Positions 1 through 6,196 of a stretch of DNA of 10,788 bases are shown in pieces (the first letter of the stretch is position 1; every line of letters begins with the position of its first letter). The stretch is from Spirochaetaceae bacterium. Lineage in GTDB: Bacteria > Spirochaetota > Spirochaetia > SZUA-6 > Bin103. The notes below the pieces were generated by a model. That model was not told the origin of the DNA. It did not search any database and worked only from the letters and a program-made list of their open reading frames with translations. The translations under genes and the position numbers were made by a program. The stretch is from positions 1-10,788 of the forward strand of contig JAPOQV010000213.1 of the NCBI GenBank assembly GCA_026710565.1. Direction: 5' to 3'.

Positions 1-1089
1 GACCTGGCCGGCACCGGTCGGGCGCGGCGCGCGGGCCAGTGCCCGCCGGGCCGCCTCCAGCCCGCCGTCGATTAGCGTGCGCCGCAGCGCCGCCGCGAAC
101 GCGCGGGCCGACGGCGCGTACCAGCCGTAGCCGTTGCGGACGATGAAGGTGCGGCTGTGCCGCTCGTTCGGCGCGCCGACCTGGGTGATCAGGAACGGCC
201 GGCGGGATGCGGTCACCTCCAGCGTGAACAGGGTCCCGCACTTGCCGGCGGCCAGGTCCGCGGCCGCCAGCAGTACCTCCACATCGTCCCGGAACGGCAG
301 CGGAACGACCCGGCGGCCGGTGAAGCGCGCCGCGAGCCGATCCCTGAGAGCCGCGTTGCGCCCGGTGGCCACCAGCACCACCGCGTCCGGCACCGCGCGC
401 GTGCAGGCGTGCACGAACCCCTCGGCGTCGCCGATGCCGGCGCCGCCCAGGCCGTAGAAGACCACCGGCCGGCGCTGGTCCAGGCGCAGGCGCCGCCGTG
501 CCTCGGCGCGGTCCGGCGGGGCAAGGAAGCGTCCGTGCGTGATCGGCGCCACCCGTTCGATGCGCGCCGGCGCCACCCCCGACTCGCGCACGGCGGCCGC
601 CGCCGCGTCGCCCATCGCGAAGTAGCGATCGGCGTGGCAGGCCAGCAGGCCATGGGCCCCGCCCAGCTCCGTGAACACGTAGAGCAGCGGCGGCCGGTGC
701 CGGGCGTACCGGCGGGCGTGGGCGAAGATGTGGGCCGTGCCCCAGTGGGTGGCCAGCACCGCCGACGGCCGGCGGCTGTCGAGCAGATCCCGCGCCCGCG
801 GGACCGCCTGCGACACCGCGGAGCGGTTGACCATCCGGGTCAGCGCCGGCAGCGCCGCACCGCCGGCGAAGGCAAGCTGGCCGGCGCGCCGATGACGCAG
901 GATCCAGTCCCAGGAGGAGACGAAGAAGCGCTCCGTGCGCGGTCCGCCGAGCTGCGCCGCATCGACGAGCTCCGCGCCGCGTCCCCGCTCTTCCAGCGCC
1001 GCCGCCACCGCGCGGGCGGCCGACACGTGCCCGGCGCCGGCCGCGAAGTACGGGAGGAGGACCGGCCCGGCCGAGCCGGGTTGCGTCAT
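1..1089 (-). CDS. GT28 / MGDG-synthase-like glycosyltransferase, 3' end cut by window edge
   Basis: The frame is open from the ATG at 1089 to base 1, giving 363 residues without a stop. The protein looks like a GT-B enzyme of the GT28/MGDG-synthase type, which moves a sugar from a nucleotide sugar to a membrane lipid or lipid-linked acceptor. At residues 18-25 it has a G-A-G-H-V-S-A-A loop, the N-terminal acceptor/membrane-side signature of that family. The C-terminal half has a donor-site stretch at about 283-291 (K-C-G-T-L-F-T-L-E) where the family usually has K-P-G-G...E, then P-F-L-I-T and N-E-R-H. Family members are about 370-400 residues, so only a few C-terminal residues should be missing. 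Its start codon overlaps the stop of the upstream glycosyltransferase by 4 bases (ATGA), which implies coupled translation. It has no signal peptide, consistent with a cytoplasmic, membrane-associated enzyme. The acceptor and the sugar are not determinable. Confidence 0.82.
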   Translation of the reverse strand, partial: MTQPGSAGPVLLPYFAAGAGHVSAARAVAAALEERGRGAELVDAAQLGGPRTERFFVSSWDWILRHRRAGQLAFAGGAALPALTRMVNRSAVSQAVPRARDLLDSRRPSAVLATHWGTAHIFAHARRYARHRPPLLYVFTELGGAHGLLACHADRYFAMGDAAAAAVRESGVAPARIERVAPITHGRFLAPPDRAEARRRLRLDQRRPVVFYGLGGAGIGDAEGFVHACTRAVPDAVVLVATGRNAALRDRLAARFTGRRVVPLPFRDDVEVLLAAADLAAGKCGTLFTLEVTASRRPFLITQVGAPNERHSRTFIVRNGYGWYAPSARAFAAALRRTLIDGGLEAARRALARAPRPTGAGQV

Positions 1090-2171
1090 GGTCCGTCGCC
1101 CGAGCCCCGGTAGAGGGAGGCGATCCGGTCGCCGATCAGGTCCCAGTCGAACCGCCGCGCCTGCGCCCGGGCGGCGCGGCCGGCCGCCTGCAGGGCCATG
1201 TCGCGCACGCGCCGCATCGCCTCCGGCAGCGCGCCGGGATCGTCCGGTTCGTAGAGCACGCCCATGCTGCCGTCGATCAGGTCGGCCATGCAGCCGCGGC
1301 GCGGCACCACCAGCGGCAACCCGAAGCCGAGCGCCTGGATGGCGCTGCCGGAGGTCATCACCTCCCGGAACGGCAGCACGGCCACGTCGGCGGCGTTGAG
1401 GTAGTACTGGAAGTCCTCCTCCGCGAAGAAGGCGGATGTCTCGAACAGGAGCGACGGGTCCCCCCCGCCGGCCGCGGTCAGCCGCTCCAGCAGCCCCGGG
1501 GCGCGCGCGTTCGTCTTCATCATCAGCATCAGCAGGTCCCGCGGCCGCGCGATCTGCCGGAAGGCGGCGATCAGTTCCTCCAGCCCCTTGTAGCCGCGCA
1601 TGTTGCCGAAGAACACGTACACGAACCGGTCCTCGCCGATGCCGAGCCGGGTGCGCGCCTGCGGGCGCTCGACCTGGTCCGGGAAGATGTCCATGTAGTG
1701 GCCATGCGGGACCACGTGCACGGTGCGGACCCCGTAGCGCCGGGTGAGCTGCTCCGCGCCGTAACGGCAGTGGGCGATCACCACGTCCGCCTCGCGCGCC
1801 ACCAGCAGGTTGACCAGCCGGTCCAGCTCGGGATGCGGACGCTCGTGCGGGAACAGGTTGTGCAGGGTCCAGACGACGCGGTAGCCGATCCGCTTGGCGC
1901 GGATCAGCGTCTCCGCGAAGCGCGCGTACTCGCCCAGCGCCCCTTCCGGCGCGCCCTGGGTGTAGAACCGGTCCAGCCAGTTCAGGTGCAGCACCGAGTA
2001 CTCCGGCCGCGACCGCTCCAGCCAGTCGGCGCCGAAGGCATAGTCGCCGGGTTCCAGGTGGATGTCGTGGCGGCGCAGCGACCGCGCCAGCAGCGCGCCG
2101 TACTGATTGGAGCGGGTACCGAACCGCAGGTCGTTGCCCGCCTCCCAGAAGAAGTACGCGCGCATGCTCAT
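1086..2171 (-). CDS. GT4-like (GT-B fold) glycosyltransferase
   Basis: This 361-residue cytoplasmic protein has the two-domain layout of a GT-B glycosyltransferase. The N-terminal acceptor domain contains W-T-L-H-N-L-F-P-H-E at 101-110, a motif common in GT4-like enzymes that make exopolysaccharide or glycolipid. The C-terminal donor domain begins near F-F-G-N-M-R-G-Y-K-G (187-196), the usual start of the nucleotide-sugar domain, and continues to L-P-F-R-E-V-M-T-S-G-S-A (266-277). The classical E-x7-E pair of GT4 is not present: the position of the second Glu is Gln279 and that of the first is Val271. This T-S-G-S-A-type variant is known in some GT4/GT33-like enzymes, so I infer activity but not the sugar. 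ATG 2171 is preceded by GGGTAGGGGATG-type purine-rich sequence that also holds the stop of the upstream lyase; ATG 2165 (Met3) is an alternative. It is the middle gene of a lyase-GT-GT operon. Confidence 0.85.
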   Translation of the reverse strand: MSMRAYFFWEAGNDLRFGTRSNQYGALLARSLRRHDIHLEPGDYAFGADWLERSRPEYSVLHLNWLDRFYTQGAPEGALGEYARFAETLIRAKRIGYRVVWTLHNLFPHERPHPELDRLVNLLVAREADVVIAHCRYGAEQLTRRYGVRTVHVVPHGHYMDIFPDQVERPQARTRLGIGEDRFVYVFFGNMRGYKGLEELIAAFRQIARPRDLLMLMMKTNARAPGLLERLTAAGGGDPSLLFETSAFFAEEDFQYYLNAADVAVLPFREVMTSGSAIQALGFGLPLVVPRRGCMADLIDGSMGVLYEPDDPGALPEAMRRVRDMALQAAGRAARAQARRFDWDLIGDRIASLYRGSGDGP

Positions 2172-2174
2172 CCC

Positions 2175-4196
2175 CTACCCGGCTCGCCAGCCGGCGCCGT
2201 CGGCGTCCGCGAGCCGCCAGCGGCGCTCGGCCCCGGCGCGGCGGATCACCAGCGTGGCGGTGTCCGGCTCCAGCTCCACGTGGCTGGGCTCCTCGCCGGC
2301 GCGGCCGGCCTCGATCACGGTGACGAAGTCGACGGCCCGCGCCCGGCGGGTGCGCACCAGCAGGTCGGTGCGCTCCGAGGCCGGGTTGAACGGGGCATCC
2401 GCGATCTCGACCGATCCGCCGGCCTCGTGCGGGAGGTGCAGGGCCACCCAGCCGGCGGCGGTGTGCCAGAGCGCCGAAGCCGCGCCCCCAACCGTGCCGC
2501 CCACCCGGACCGTCACGTGCGGCAGGTCGGCGCCCGCACCCATGCCCGCGGTCCCGCGCACCCAGGCCAAGGTGCCGCGCACCCGGAACAGCCACTGCAC
2601 CACGTGCACGGCCGGAGAGCGGACGGTGAACAGATCCAGGACGTACCGCCCGGTCGACGCCACGGCGCGGAACATGGCGGTCCCGGCGTAGACGGCGTCC
2701 GCCTCGGCGTCGCCGCTGCCACCCGCGAACCGCACCCGCGCCAGCACCTGGTCCGGGCCGCCGGGCGAATGCTCGAACCCGGCACGCTCCGCGCGCGCCG
2801 GTGGCTGCGACCGGCGGTCGAGGATCGCCGTGTTGTGGCTGAACGACTGCCGATACCAGGAACGGTGCAGCGGCACCCCGTAGCCGGGCGAGCCCAGGTC
2901 AGGCGACACCGCCTCGCCAGCCGCGTAGAGGGAGAGGGCCAGTTTGTCCGGGTGGCCGTGGCCGCCGCCCGTCGGGCCGTGCTTGAGCAGCGCTACCGGC
3001 GCGCCGGGCGAACCGGGATCGCGCCGCCCCCGCAGCACCGTCAGGCCGATGGCCGGCAGGCTGACGCTCCCGGTCCCGTCCTCGCCGGCAGGCTCCACCT
3101 CCTCCGGGCCGTACAGCAGCGCCTCCATCGAGTCGCGCGGCTGGCTGCGGTAATTCTCCGCCAACACCGCATGGAAGGCGGAGTCGCCGAACCAGCCGGC
3201 CGCCACCTCGTACAGCGCGCGCGCCGGCGGCACCCCGTGGCAGAGGTCGCCGCGCAGCGACGAGAAGAACCAGCAGTCGTTGGTGGCCGGCAGCCGCCCG
3301 TCCGGCATCCGGATCGCCAGCGGCGCGGCGTACATGCTGCGCAGCTCCGGGGCCCTCGCGCTCTCCGGGCGCGCCGATGCCACGACCGCCGCCAGCGTGG
3401 TCAGCGCGTGCGCGGCGTAGAAGTGGTAGCTCGACGAGCACTCCCACCACAGGCCGTCCGCGAGCCCGTCGCCCAGCAGCCGCCGGAACCCGAAGGCGCC
3501 GTCGATCGCCTCGTCCACCAGGTCGTCATCGCCCACGGCCATGCCGACCGCGGCCAGCGCCGCGTGGTGCCAGCACTCGATGTTGTGGACTTCGTGAAAC
3601 CGCTGAGCGCGGATGTGGCCGGCCGCCGCGCGCAGCAGGCCGCCCTCGATCAGGTCCCGGTCGCGCGGCGGCAGCCGCTCGCGCAGCAGGTCGTAGGCAC
3701 GCGCCAGCGGCACGAGGATGTTCGCCTCGTCCAGCGACTGGTAGGTGGCCTTGCCACGGCCGCCGCCGCGCGACGTGTGCGTCCCAAGCGGGTACCCGGG
3801 GTAGCGCCGCGCATACCCGGTGAGCACCGCGGCTGCCCGGTCGGCGGCGCGCGCATCGCCGTCCAGCCGCCACAGCAGCGCGGCCTGCAGCGCGCCGTGC
3901 GCGAGCAGGTGGTTGGCGCCGAAGCGCCATGCCTCGTCGTACGGCGACCCGCGCCACACGCGCCCGTCGACCGGACAGGCGTGCGCGCGCGGCGTGTGCG
4001 GATCGAAACACAACTCGACCGCATGATCGGGACAGAAGTAGTTGTGATAGAGCCCGGCCGGCTCGTCGGGCGGCTCCAGGTCGACGGCGAGCAGGGCGCC
4101 GGGCCGCCGGCGCCGGCCCTCGCGCGCGTCGGCGAACCGGTCTGAACGCCAGCGCGCCGCCGCCCGCTCCAGGAGCCCCTCCGGGATCAGCCGCAC
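2175..4196 (-). CDS. Heparinase II/III-family polysaccharide lyase
   Basis: This 673-residue protein matches the heparinase II/III-like architecture: an N-terminal all-alpha toroid (about 1-350) and a C-terminal beta-sandwich domain (about 380-640). These enzymes cleave uronic-acid polysaccharides by beta-elimination. Landmarks are a Cys/His cluster (Y-F-C-P-D-H at 53-58, C63, C74), a helical segment H-N-I-E-C-W-H-H at 204-211, W-E-C-S-S-S-Y-H-F-Y at 251-260, then G-G-G-H-G-H-P-D-K at 410-418 and S-F-S-H-N-T at 451-456. In the family such Asn/His/Tyr/Glu positions supply catalysis and the H-x-D stretch binds metal. No signal peptide is visible, so it may act in the cytoplasm or the true start may differ. 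The start is GTG at 4196, with GGTAGG 6 bases upstream. Only 3 bases separate it from the next glycosyltransferase, which favours a role in polysaccharide synthesis or turnover over nutrient scavenging. The substrate is unknown. Confidence 0.87.
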   Translation of the reverse strand: MRLIPEGLLERAAARWRSDRFADAREGRRRRPGALLAVDLEPPDEPAGLYHNYFCPDHAVELCFDPHTPRAHACPVDGRVWRGSPYDEAWRFGANHLLAHGALQAALLWRLDGDARAADRAAAVLTGYARRYPGYPLGTHTSRGGGRGKATYQSLDEANILVPLARAYDLLRERLPPRDRDLIEGGLLRAAAGHIRAQRFHEVHNIECWHHAALAAVGMAVGDDDLVDEAIDGAFGFRRLLGDGLADGLWWECSSSYHFYAAHALTTLAAVVASARPESARAPELRSMYAAPLAIRMPDGRLPATNDCWFFSSLRGDLCHGVPPARALYEVAAGWFGDSAFHAVLAENYRSQPRDSMEALLYGPEEVEPAGEDGTGSVSLPAIGLTVLRGRRDPGSPGAPVALLKHGPTGGGHGHPDKLALSLYAAGEAVSPDLGSPGYGVPLHRSWYRQSFSHNTAILDRRSQPPARAERAGFEHSPGGPDQVLARVRFAGGSGDAEADAVYAGTAMFRAVASTGRYVLDLFTVRSPAVHVVQWLFRVRGTLAWVRGTAGMGAGADLPHVTVRVGGTVGGAASALWHTAAGWVALHLPHEAGGSVEIADAPFNPASERTDLLVRTRRARAVDFVTVIEAGRAGEEPSHVELEPDTATLVIRRAGAERRWRLADADGAGWRAG

Positions 4197-4199
4197 ACG

Positions 4200-4210
4200 G
4201 GTAGCCTACC
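4200..4210. promoter_or_regulatory. Short inverted repeat before the lyase start
   Basis: GGTAG-C-CTACC forms perfect 5-bp arms around one base, starting 3 bases upstream of the lyase GTG start. One arm supplies the likely ribosome-binding sequence (GGTAGG on the minus strand). It could limit translation of the lyase or be chance; no other support is available. Confidence 0.2.
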
Positions 4211-4218
4211 GCAAACGC

Positions 4219-4328
4219 TCAGCTTCCTTCGCCCGCCTCGTCGAGCACGGCCCGCCGGGTCTCCATGCTCAGCCGAAACCGTAATGCAGGTACTGAAGCG
4301 GCGACGTGTCACATACGACGTCGGGCAT
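4219..4328 (-). pseudogene. DUF3368/PIN-type toxin with internal deletion
   Basis: An ATG at 4328, inside the end of the UPF0175 gene (20-nt overlap), opens a frame reading M-P-D-V-V-C-D-T-S-P-L-Q-Y-L-H-Y, which ends at TGA 4269-4271 after 19 codons. This is the expected N-terminus of a DUF3368/PIN-domain toxin: hydrophobic strand, then the first metal-binding Asp in D-T-S-P-L. Immediately after, in another frame (shift near 4278-4284), the sequence reads F-R-L-S-M-E-T-R-R-A-V-L-D-E-A-G-E-G-S and stops at TGA 4219-4221. That resembles the typical C-terminus of the same family (G-F-R-L-S ... A-G-E). Family members are about 150-165 residues, so roughly 110-130 codons are missing from the middle and the two ends are out of frame. 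The other PIN acidic residues are gone, so the toxin must be inactive. The family assignment of the two stubs is from memory of the family pattern, not from an alignment. Confidence 0.72.
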
Positions 4329-4572
4329 TGACCACGTCTGCGCGTAGTTCCTCCCGTGACATCACGAATGTGTCTACGCCGTAGTCCGCCAATTTCGACA
4401 GGAACAACGGCTTCGGAATCTCGGCAAACGCCGCAGCCGATCCCGTGGAGAGTCGTCCCATCTCGTAGAGCTTTGCGGCGATGATCACTCTTGCCTCTTC
4501 GCAGAACTGCTCCGGCGACAGCCCCAGCTCCGTCAGCACGTCATCGCCGTACTGGATCGTCAAGGATCTCAT
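4309..4572 (-). CDS. UPF0175-family antitoxin
   Basis: This 87-residue protein has the UPF0175 pattern: an N-terminal strand with I-Q-Y-G-D-D-V-L (6-13), L-G-L-S-P-E-Q-F (16-23), a central E-A-R...A-A-K-L-Y-E-M-G-R-L-S-T-G-S-A-A (26-47) that forms a helix-turn-helix-like core, and Y-G-V-D-T-F (64-69). Members are usually antitoxins encoded just upstream of, and overlapping, a DUF3368 PIN-domain RNase toxin, and they probably also repress their own operon. Here the start of such a toxin does overlap its 3' end, but that toxin is deleted internally, so this is an orphan antitoxin. GGTGA 7 bases before the ATG at 4572 is a plausible ribosome-binding site. The gene is visibly less GC-rich than the glycosyltransferase and lyase genes beside it, consistent with separate acquisition. 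Confidence 0.85.
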   Translation of the reverse strand: MRSLTIQYGDDVLTELGLSPEQFCEEARVIIAAKLYEMGRLSTGSAAAFAEIPKPLFLSKLADYGVDTFVMSREELRADVVNARRRM

Positions 4573-4688
4573 GCGTTCGTCACCAACTCATGCGGCACGA
4601 TTCTGCTCCCCGGTAGTCGGCAAGCGGTCAGTCGTCTTCTCGCGAAAAGCGCCACCTCCCGCTGATTTCATGGTAGCACACGCTGCCT

Positions 4689-4717
4689 CAGCGCCCGGTC
4701 GTCTCCTCCGGCGCCTG
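4689..4717 (-). terminator. Weak hairpin after the epimerase gene
   Basis: CAG-CGCC (4689-4695) can pair with GGCG-(C)-CTG (4710-4717), giving 7 base pairs with one bulged C and a 14-nt loop. It starts 13 nt beyond the epimerase stop codon in the direction of transcription. No T-run follows, so a role as an intrinsic terminator is only possible. The surrounding gap (4573-4729) holds no gene that I can support. Confidence 0.22.
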
Positions 4718-4729
4718 CAAACCGCCCCA

Positions 4730-5725
4730 TCATGCCGGTCGCGTCCTGCGGTACCAGTCCACGCAGGCGCGCAGATGTGCATCCACGTCGCGGTCCGGGC
4801 GATATCCCAGGATGCCCTTGGCCCGGTCGCACCGGTAGTGGAAATCCTTCGCCGCGCGGATCACGCGATAACGGGTGATCGGGGGCGGCCGGCGCAGCCG
4901 CGCCAGGCGCCCGAACACCTCGACCGCCTCCGCGACCGGCCGCGCCAGCGCGTACGGCACGCTGCGCGCCCGCGGGCTGACCCCCAGCGCGCGGGCGCAG
5001 CGGCCGGTGAACTGCCTCCAGCTCATGGTGACATCGTCGGTGAGTATGAAGGTCCCCTGGACGCCGCGCTCCAGCGCCAGCACCGCCGCCTGGGCCAAGT
5101 TGCCGACGTACAGCGGCGTCATCAGGGCGAGCCCGTGGCCGACCAACGGCCACGTTCCGGCGTCGATCCGCTGCAGCATCGGCAGCGTCCAGCGGCGGTC
5201 GCCGGGTCCGTACACGGCGCTGGGCCGCAGGATCGTCAATCGCACGCCGCGGCGGGCGGCGTGCAGGCCGGCGGCGCGCTCGGCGGCGCGCTTGGACCGT
5301 GAGTAGGGCGAGGACGCCCGCGCGCCGCGGCTGTCCTCGTCCAGGTCACGGCGGCCGTAGCCGCCGGCGTTGGCGGTCGACAGGTGCACGACGTGACCGG
5401 CACCGGCGCGCGCCGCGGCCTCCACGACGTTGACCGCGCCGGCGACGTTGTCGCGCTCGAAGTCGGCGCGGCGGCCCCAGTCGCTGGCACGCGCCGCGCA
5501 GTGGACGACGGCCCGGCAGCCGGCGAACGCCGCCGCAAGGCCGGGACCGTCATGCAGAGGGGCCTGCGCCAGCGCCACCCTCGAACCCACCGCGCGCAGC
5601 GCGCGCGTGTCGCTGCGCGCCCGCACCGTGCAGATCAGCTCCTCGCCGGCGTCGACGAGCGCGGCGGCGCAGGCGTGGCCGACGAACCCCGTAGCCCCGG
5701 TGACCGCCGTCACGGCACCGACCAT
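4730..5725 (-). CDS. NAD-dependent epimerase/dehydratase (extended SDR)
   Basis: This 331-residue cytoplasmic oxidoreductase belongs to the extended short-chain dehydrogenase/reductase superfamily, which covers nucleotide-sugar epimerases, 3-beta-HSD-like enzymes and dihydroflavonol reductases. The Rossmann dinucleotide-binding motif T-G-A-T-G-F-V-G is at 9-16. V-V-H-C-A-A is at 73-78, the catalytic Ser/Thr region L-S-T-A-N-A at 115-120, and Y141-S-R-S-K145 is the active-site Y-x3-K. L-R-P-S-A-V-Y-G-P-G-D follows at 167-176 (approximately), the usual substrate-side strand. L-Y-V-G-N-L-A-Q-A (205-213) is the segment typical of 3-beta-HSD/epimerase members. The substrate cannot be assigned; with two glycosyltransferases nearby a nucleotide sugar is possible, but the latter half looks closer to 3-beta-HSD-like enzymes. 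ATG 5725 is the only good start before the Rossmann motif; its ribosome-binding site is weak (GTGGG very close by). A frame open further upstream runs antisense to the transporter gene and is not coding. Confidence 0.88.
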   Translation of the reverse strand: MVGAVTAVTGATGFVGHACAAALVDAGEELICTVRARSDTRALRAVGSRVALAQAPLHDGPGLAAAFAGCRAVVHCAARASDWGRRADFERDNVAGAVNVVEAAARAGAGHVVHLSTANAGGYGRRDLDEDSRGARASSPYSRSKRAAERAAGLHAARRGVRLTILRPSAVYGPGDRRWTLPMLQRIDAGTWPLVGHGLALMTPLYVGNLAQAAVLALERGVQGTFILTDDVTMSWRQFTGRCARALGVSPRARSVPYALARPVAEAVEVFGRLARLRRPPPITRYRVIRAAKDFHYRCDRAKGILGYRPDRDVDAHLRACVDWYRRTRPA

Positions 5726-5763
5726 ATCCCACGGCGGCGACGCGTGACGTTGCGCCTCGAAGA

Positions 5764-5778
5764 ATGTTCGGTCAACAT
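5764..5778. promoter_or_regulatory. Inverted repeat in the divergent gene gap
   Basis: ATGTT-CGGTC-AACAT gives perfect 5-bp arms in the 91-bp gap between the divergent epimerase (minus) and the small plus-strand gene. The gap must hold promoters for at least one direction, so a regulator-binding site here is plausible. Five-bp arms are short enough to occur by chance. I saw no convincing -35/-10 pair. Confidence 0.25.
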
Positions 5779-5816
5779 GCGCGGCCGGAGCGACAACGAC
5801 ACGAGGAAGACTGGGC

Positions 5817-6131
5817 ATGAGCGATATAGACGGGCGCTGGGACCTGGAGATCGAGACCGTCCGCGGCAGGCAGAGAGCCGCGACGCTGGACCTTTCGACG
5901 GAAGGCGAGACGGTGGCCGGCGCGCTGATCGGCGAACGGATGACCCTCGAGTTCGACAACGGCAGGCGCAAGGGCAACGCCGTGCGGTGGAAGTCGGAAG
6001 TATCCATTCCCATGTTCTCCGGCAAGCGCACTTTGACCTGCACCTTCACGGTCGACGGCAACACCATCAGCGGCACGATCGACGGCCCCAAGCAGAAGCT
6101 GGCGACGTGCAAGGGTTCGCGCTCCGAGTAG
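5817..6131 (+). CDS. Small beta-rich hypothetical protein
   Basis: This 104-residue protein has no signal peptide or membrane helix. It begins D-I-D-G-R-W-D-L-E-I-E-T (3-14), followed by alternating strands such as A-A-T-L-D-L-S-T-E-G (21-30) and a closing T-C-T-F-T-V-D-G-N-T-I-S-G-T-I-D-G (74-90). The W near the start, repeated G-x-x-x-G turns and the V-D-G-N-T-I-S-G-T pattern resemble small lipocalin-like or calycin-like barrel proteins often annotated as hypothetical. I do not recognise a named family or a catalytic residue. GAGGAAGA upstream of the ATG at 5817 is a good ribosome-binding site and decides this start; an upstream ATG at 5776 is in a different frame. The sugar symporter gene follows 65 nt later on the same strand, so the two may share a transcript. 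Confidence 0.68.
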   Translation: MSDIDGRWDLEIETVRGRQRAATLDLSTEGETVAGALIGERMTLEFDNGRRKGNAVRWKSEVSIPMFSGKRTLTCTFTVDGNTISGTIDGPKQKLATCKGSRSE

Positions 6132-6162
6132 CGTTCGCGCTCCGAGTAGCGTCTCCGAGTAC
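6115..6162 (+). repeat. 18-bp tandem duplication across a stop codon
   Basis: The 18-mer at 6115-6132 (GTTCGCGCTCCGAGTAGC) is repeated exactly at 6133-6150, and a shortened third copy, GTCTCCGAGTAC, follows at 6151-6162. The stop codon (TAG, 6129-6131) of the 104-residue gene is inside the first copy, so the protein's last residues S-R-S-E lie in the repeat and the second copy is untranslated. Replication slippage is the simplest cause. Confidence 0.85.
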
Positions 6163-6169
6163 GTGACGT

Positions 6170-6186
6170 GGCCCAGGGTTCGGGCC
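6170..6186 (+). promoter_or_regulatory. Hairpin before the symporter start
   Basis: GGCCC-AGGGTTC-GGGCC forms a perfect 5-bp GC-only stem with a 7-nt loop, ending 10 nt before the transporter ATG and touching its presumed ribosome-binding region (GGGTAAG). It could affect read-through or translation of the symporter. There is no T-tract, so it is not a clear terminator. Confidence 0.25.
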
Positions 6187-6196
6187 GGGTAAGCGC

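Noticed and set aside
157..1113. A plus-strand frame of 318 codons
   Set aside because: It is the shadow of the GT28-like gene, which has recognisable motifs on the minus strand.
1698..4145. A plus-strand frame open for 815 codons
   Set aside because: It is antisense to the lyase and the GT4-like gene, is rich in Arg, Val, Gln and His without recognisable motifs, and arises from the GC-rich third positions of the opposite strand.
4588..4782. A 64-codon minus-strand frame between the epimerase and the antitoxin
   Set aside because: Half of it is the shadow of the epimerase end and the rest is low-complexity basic sequence with no motif or ribosome-binding site.
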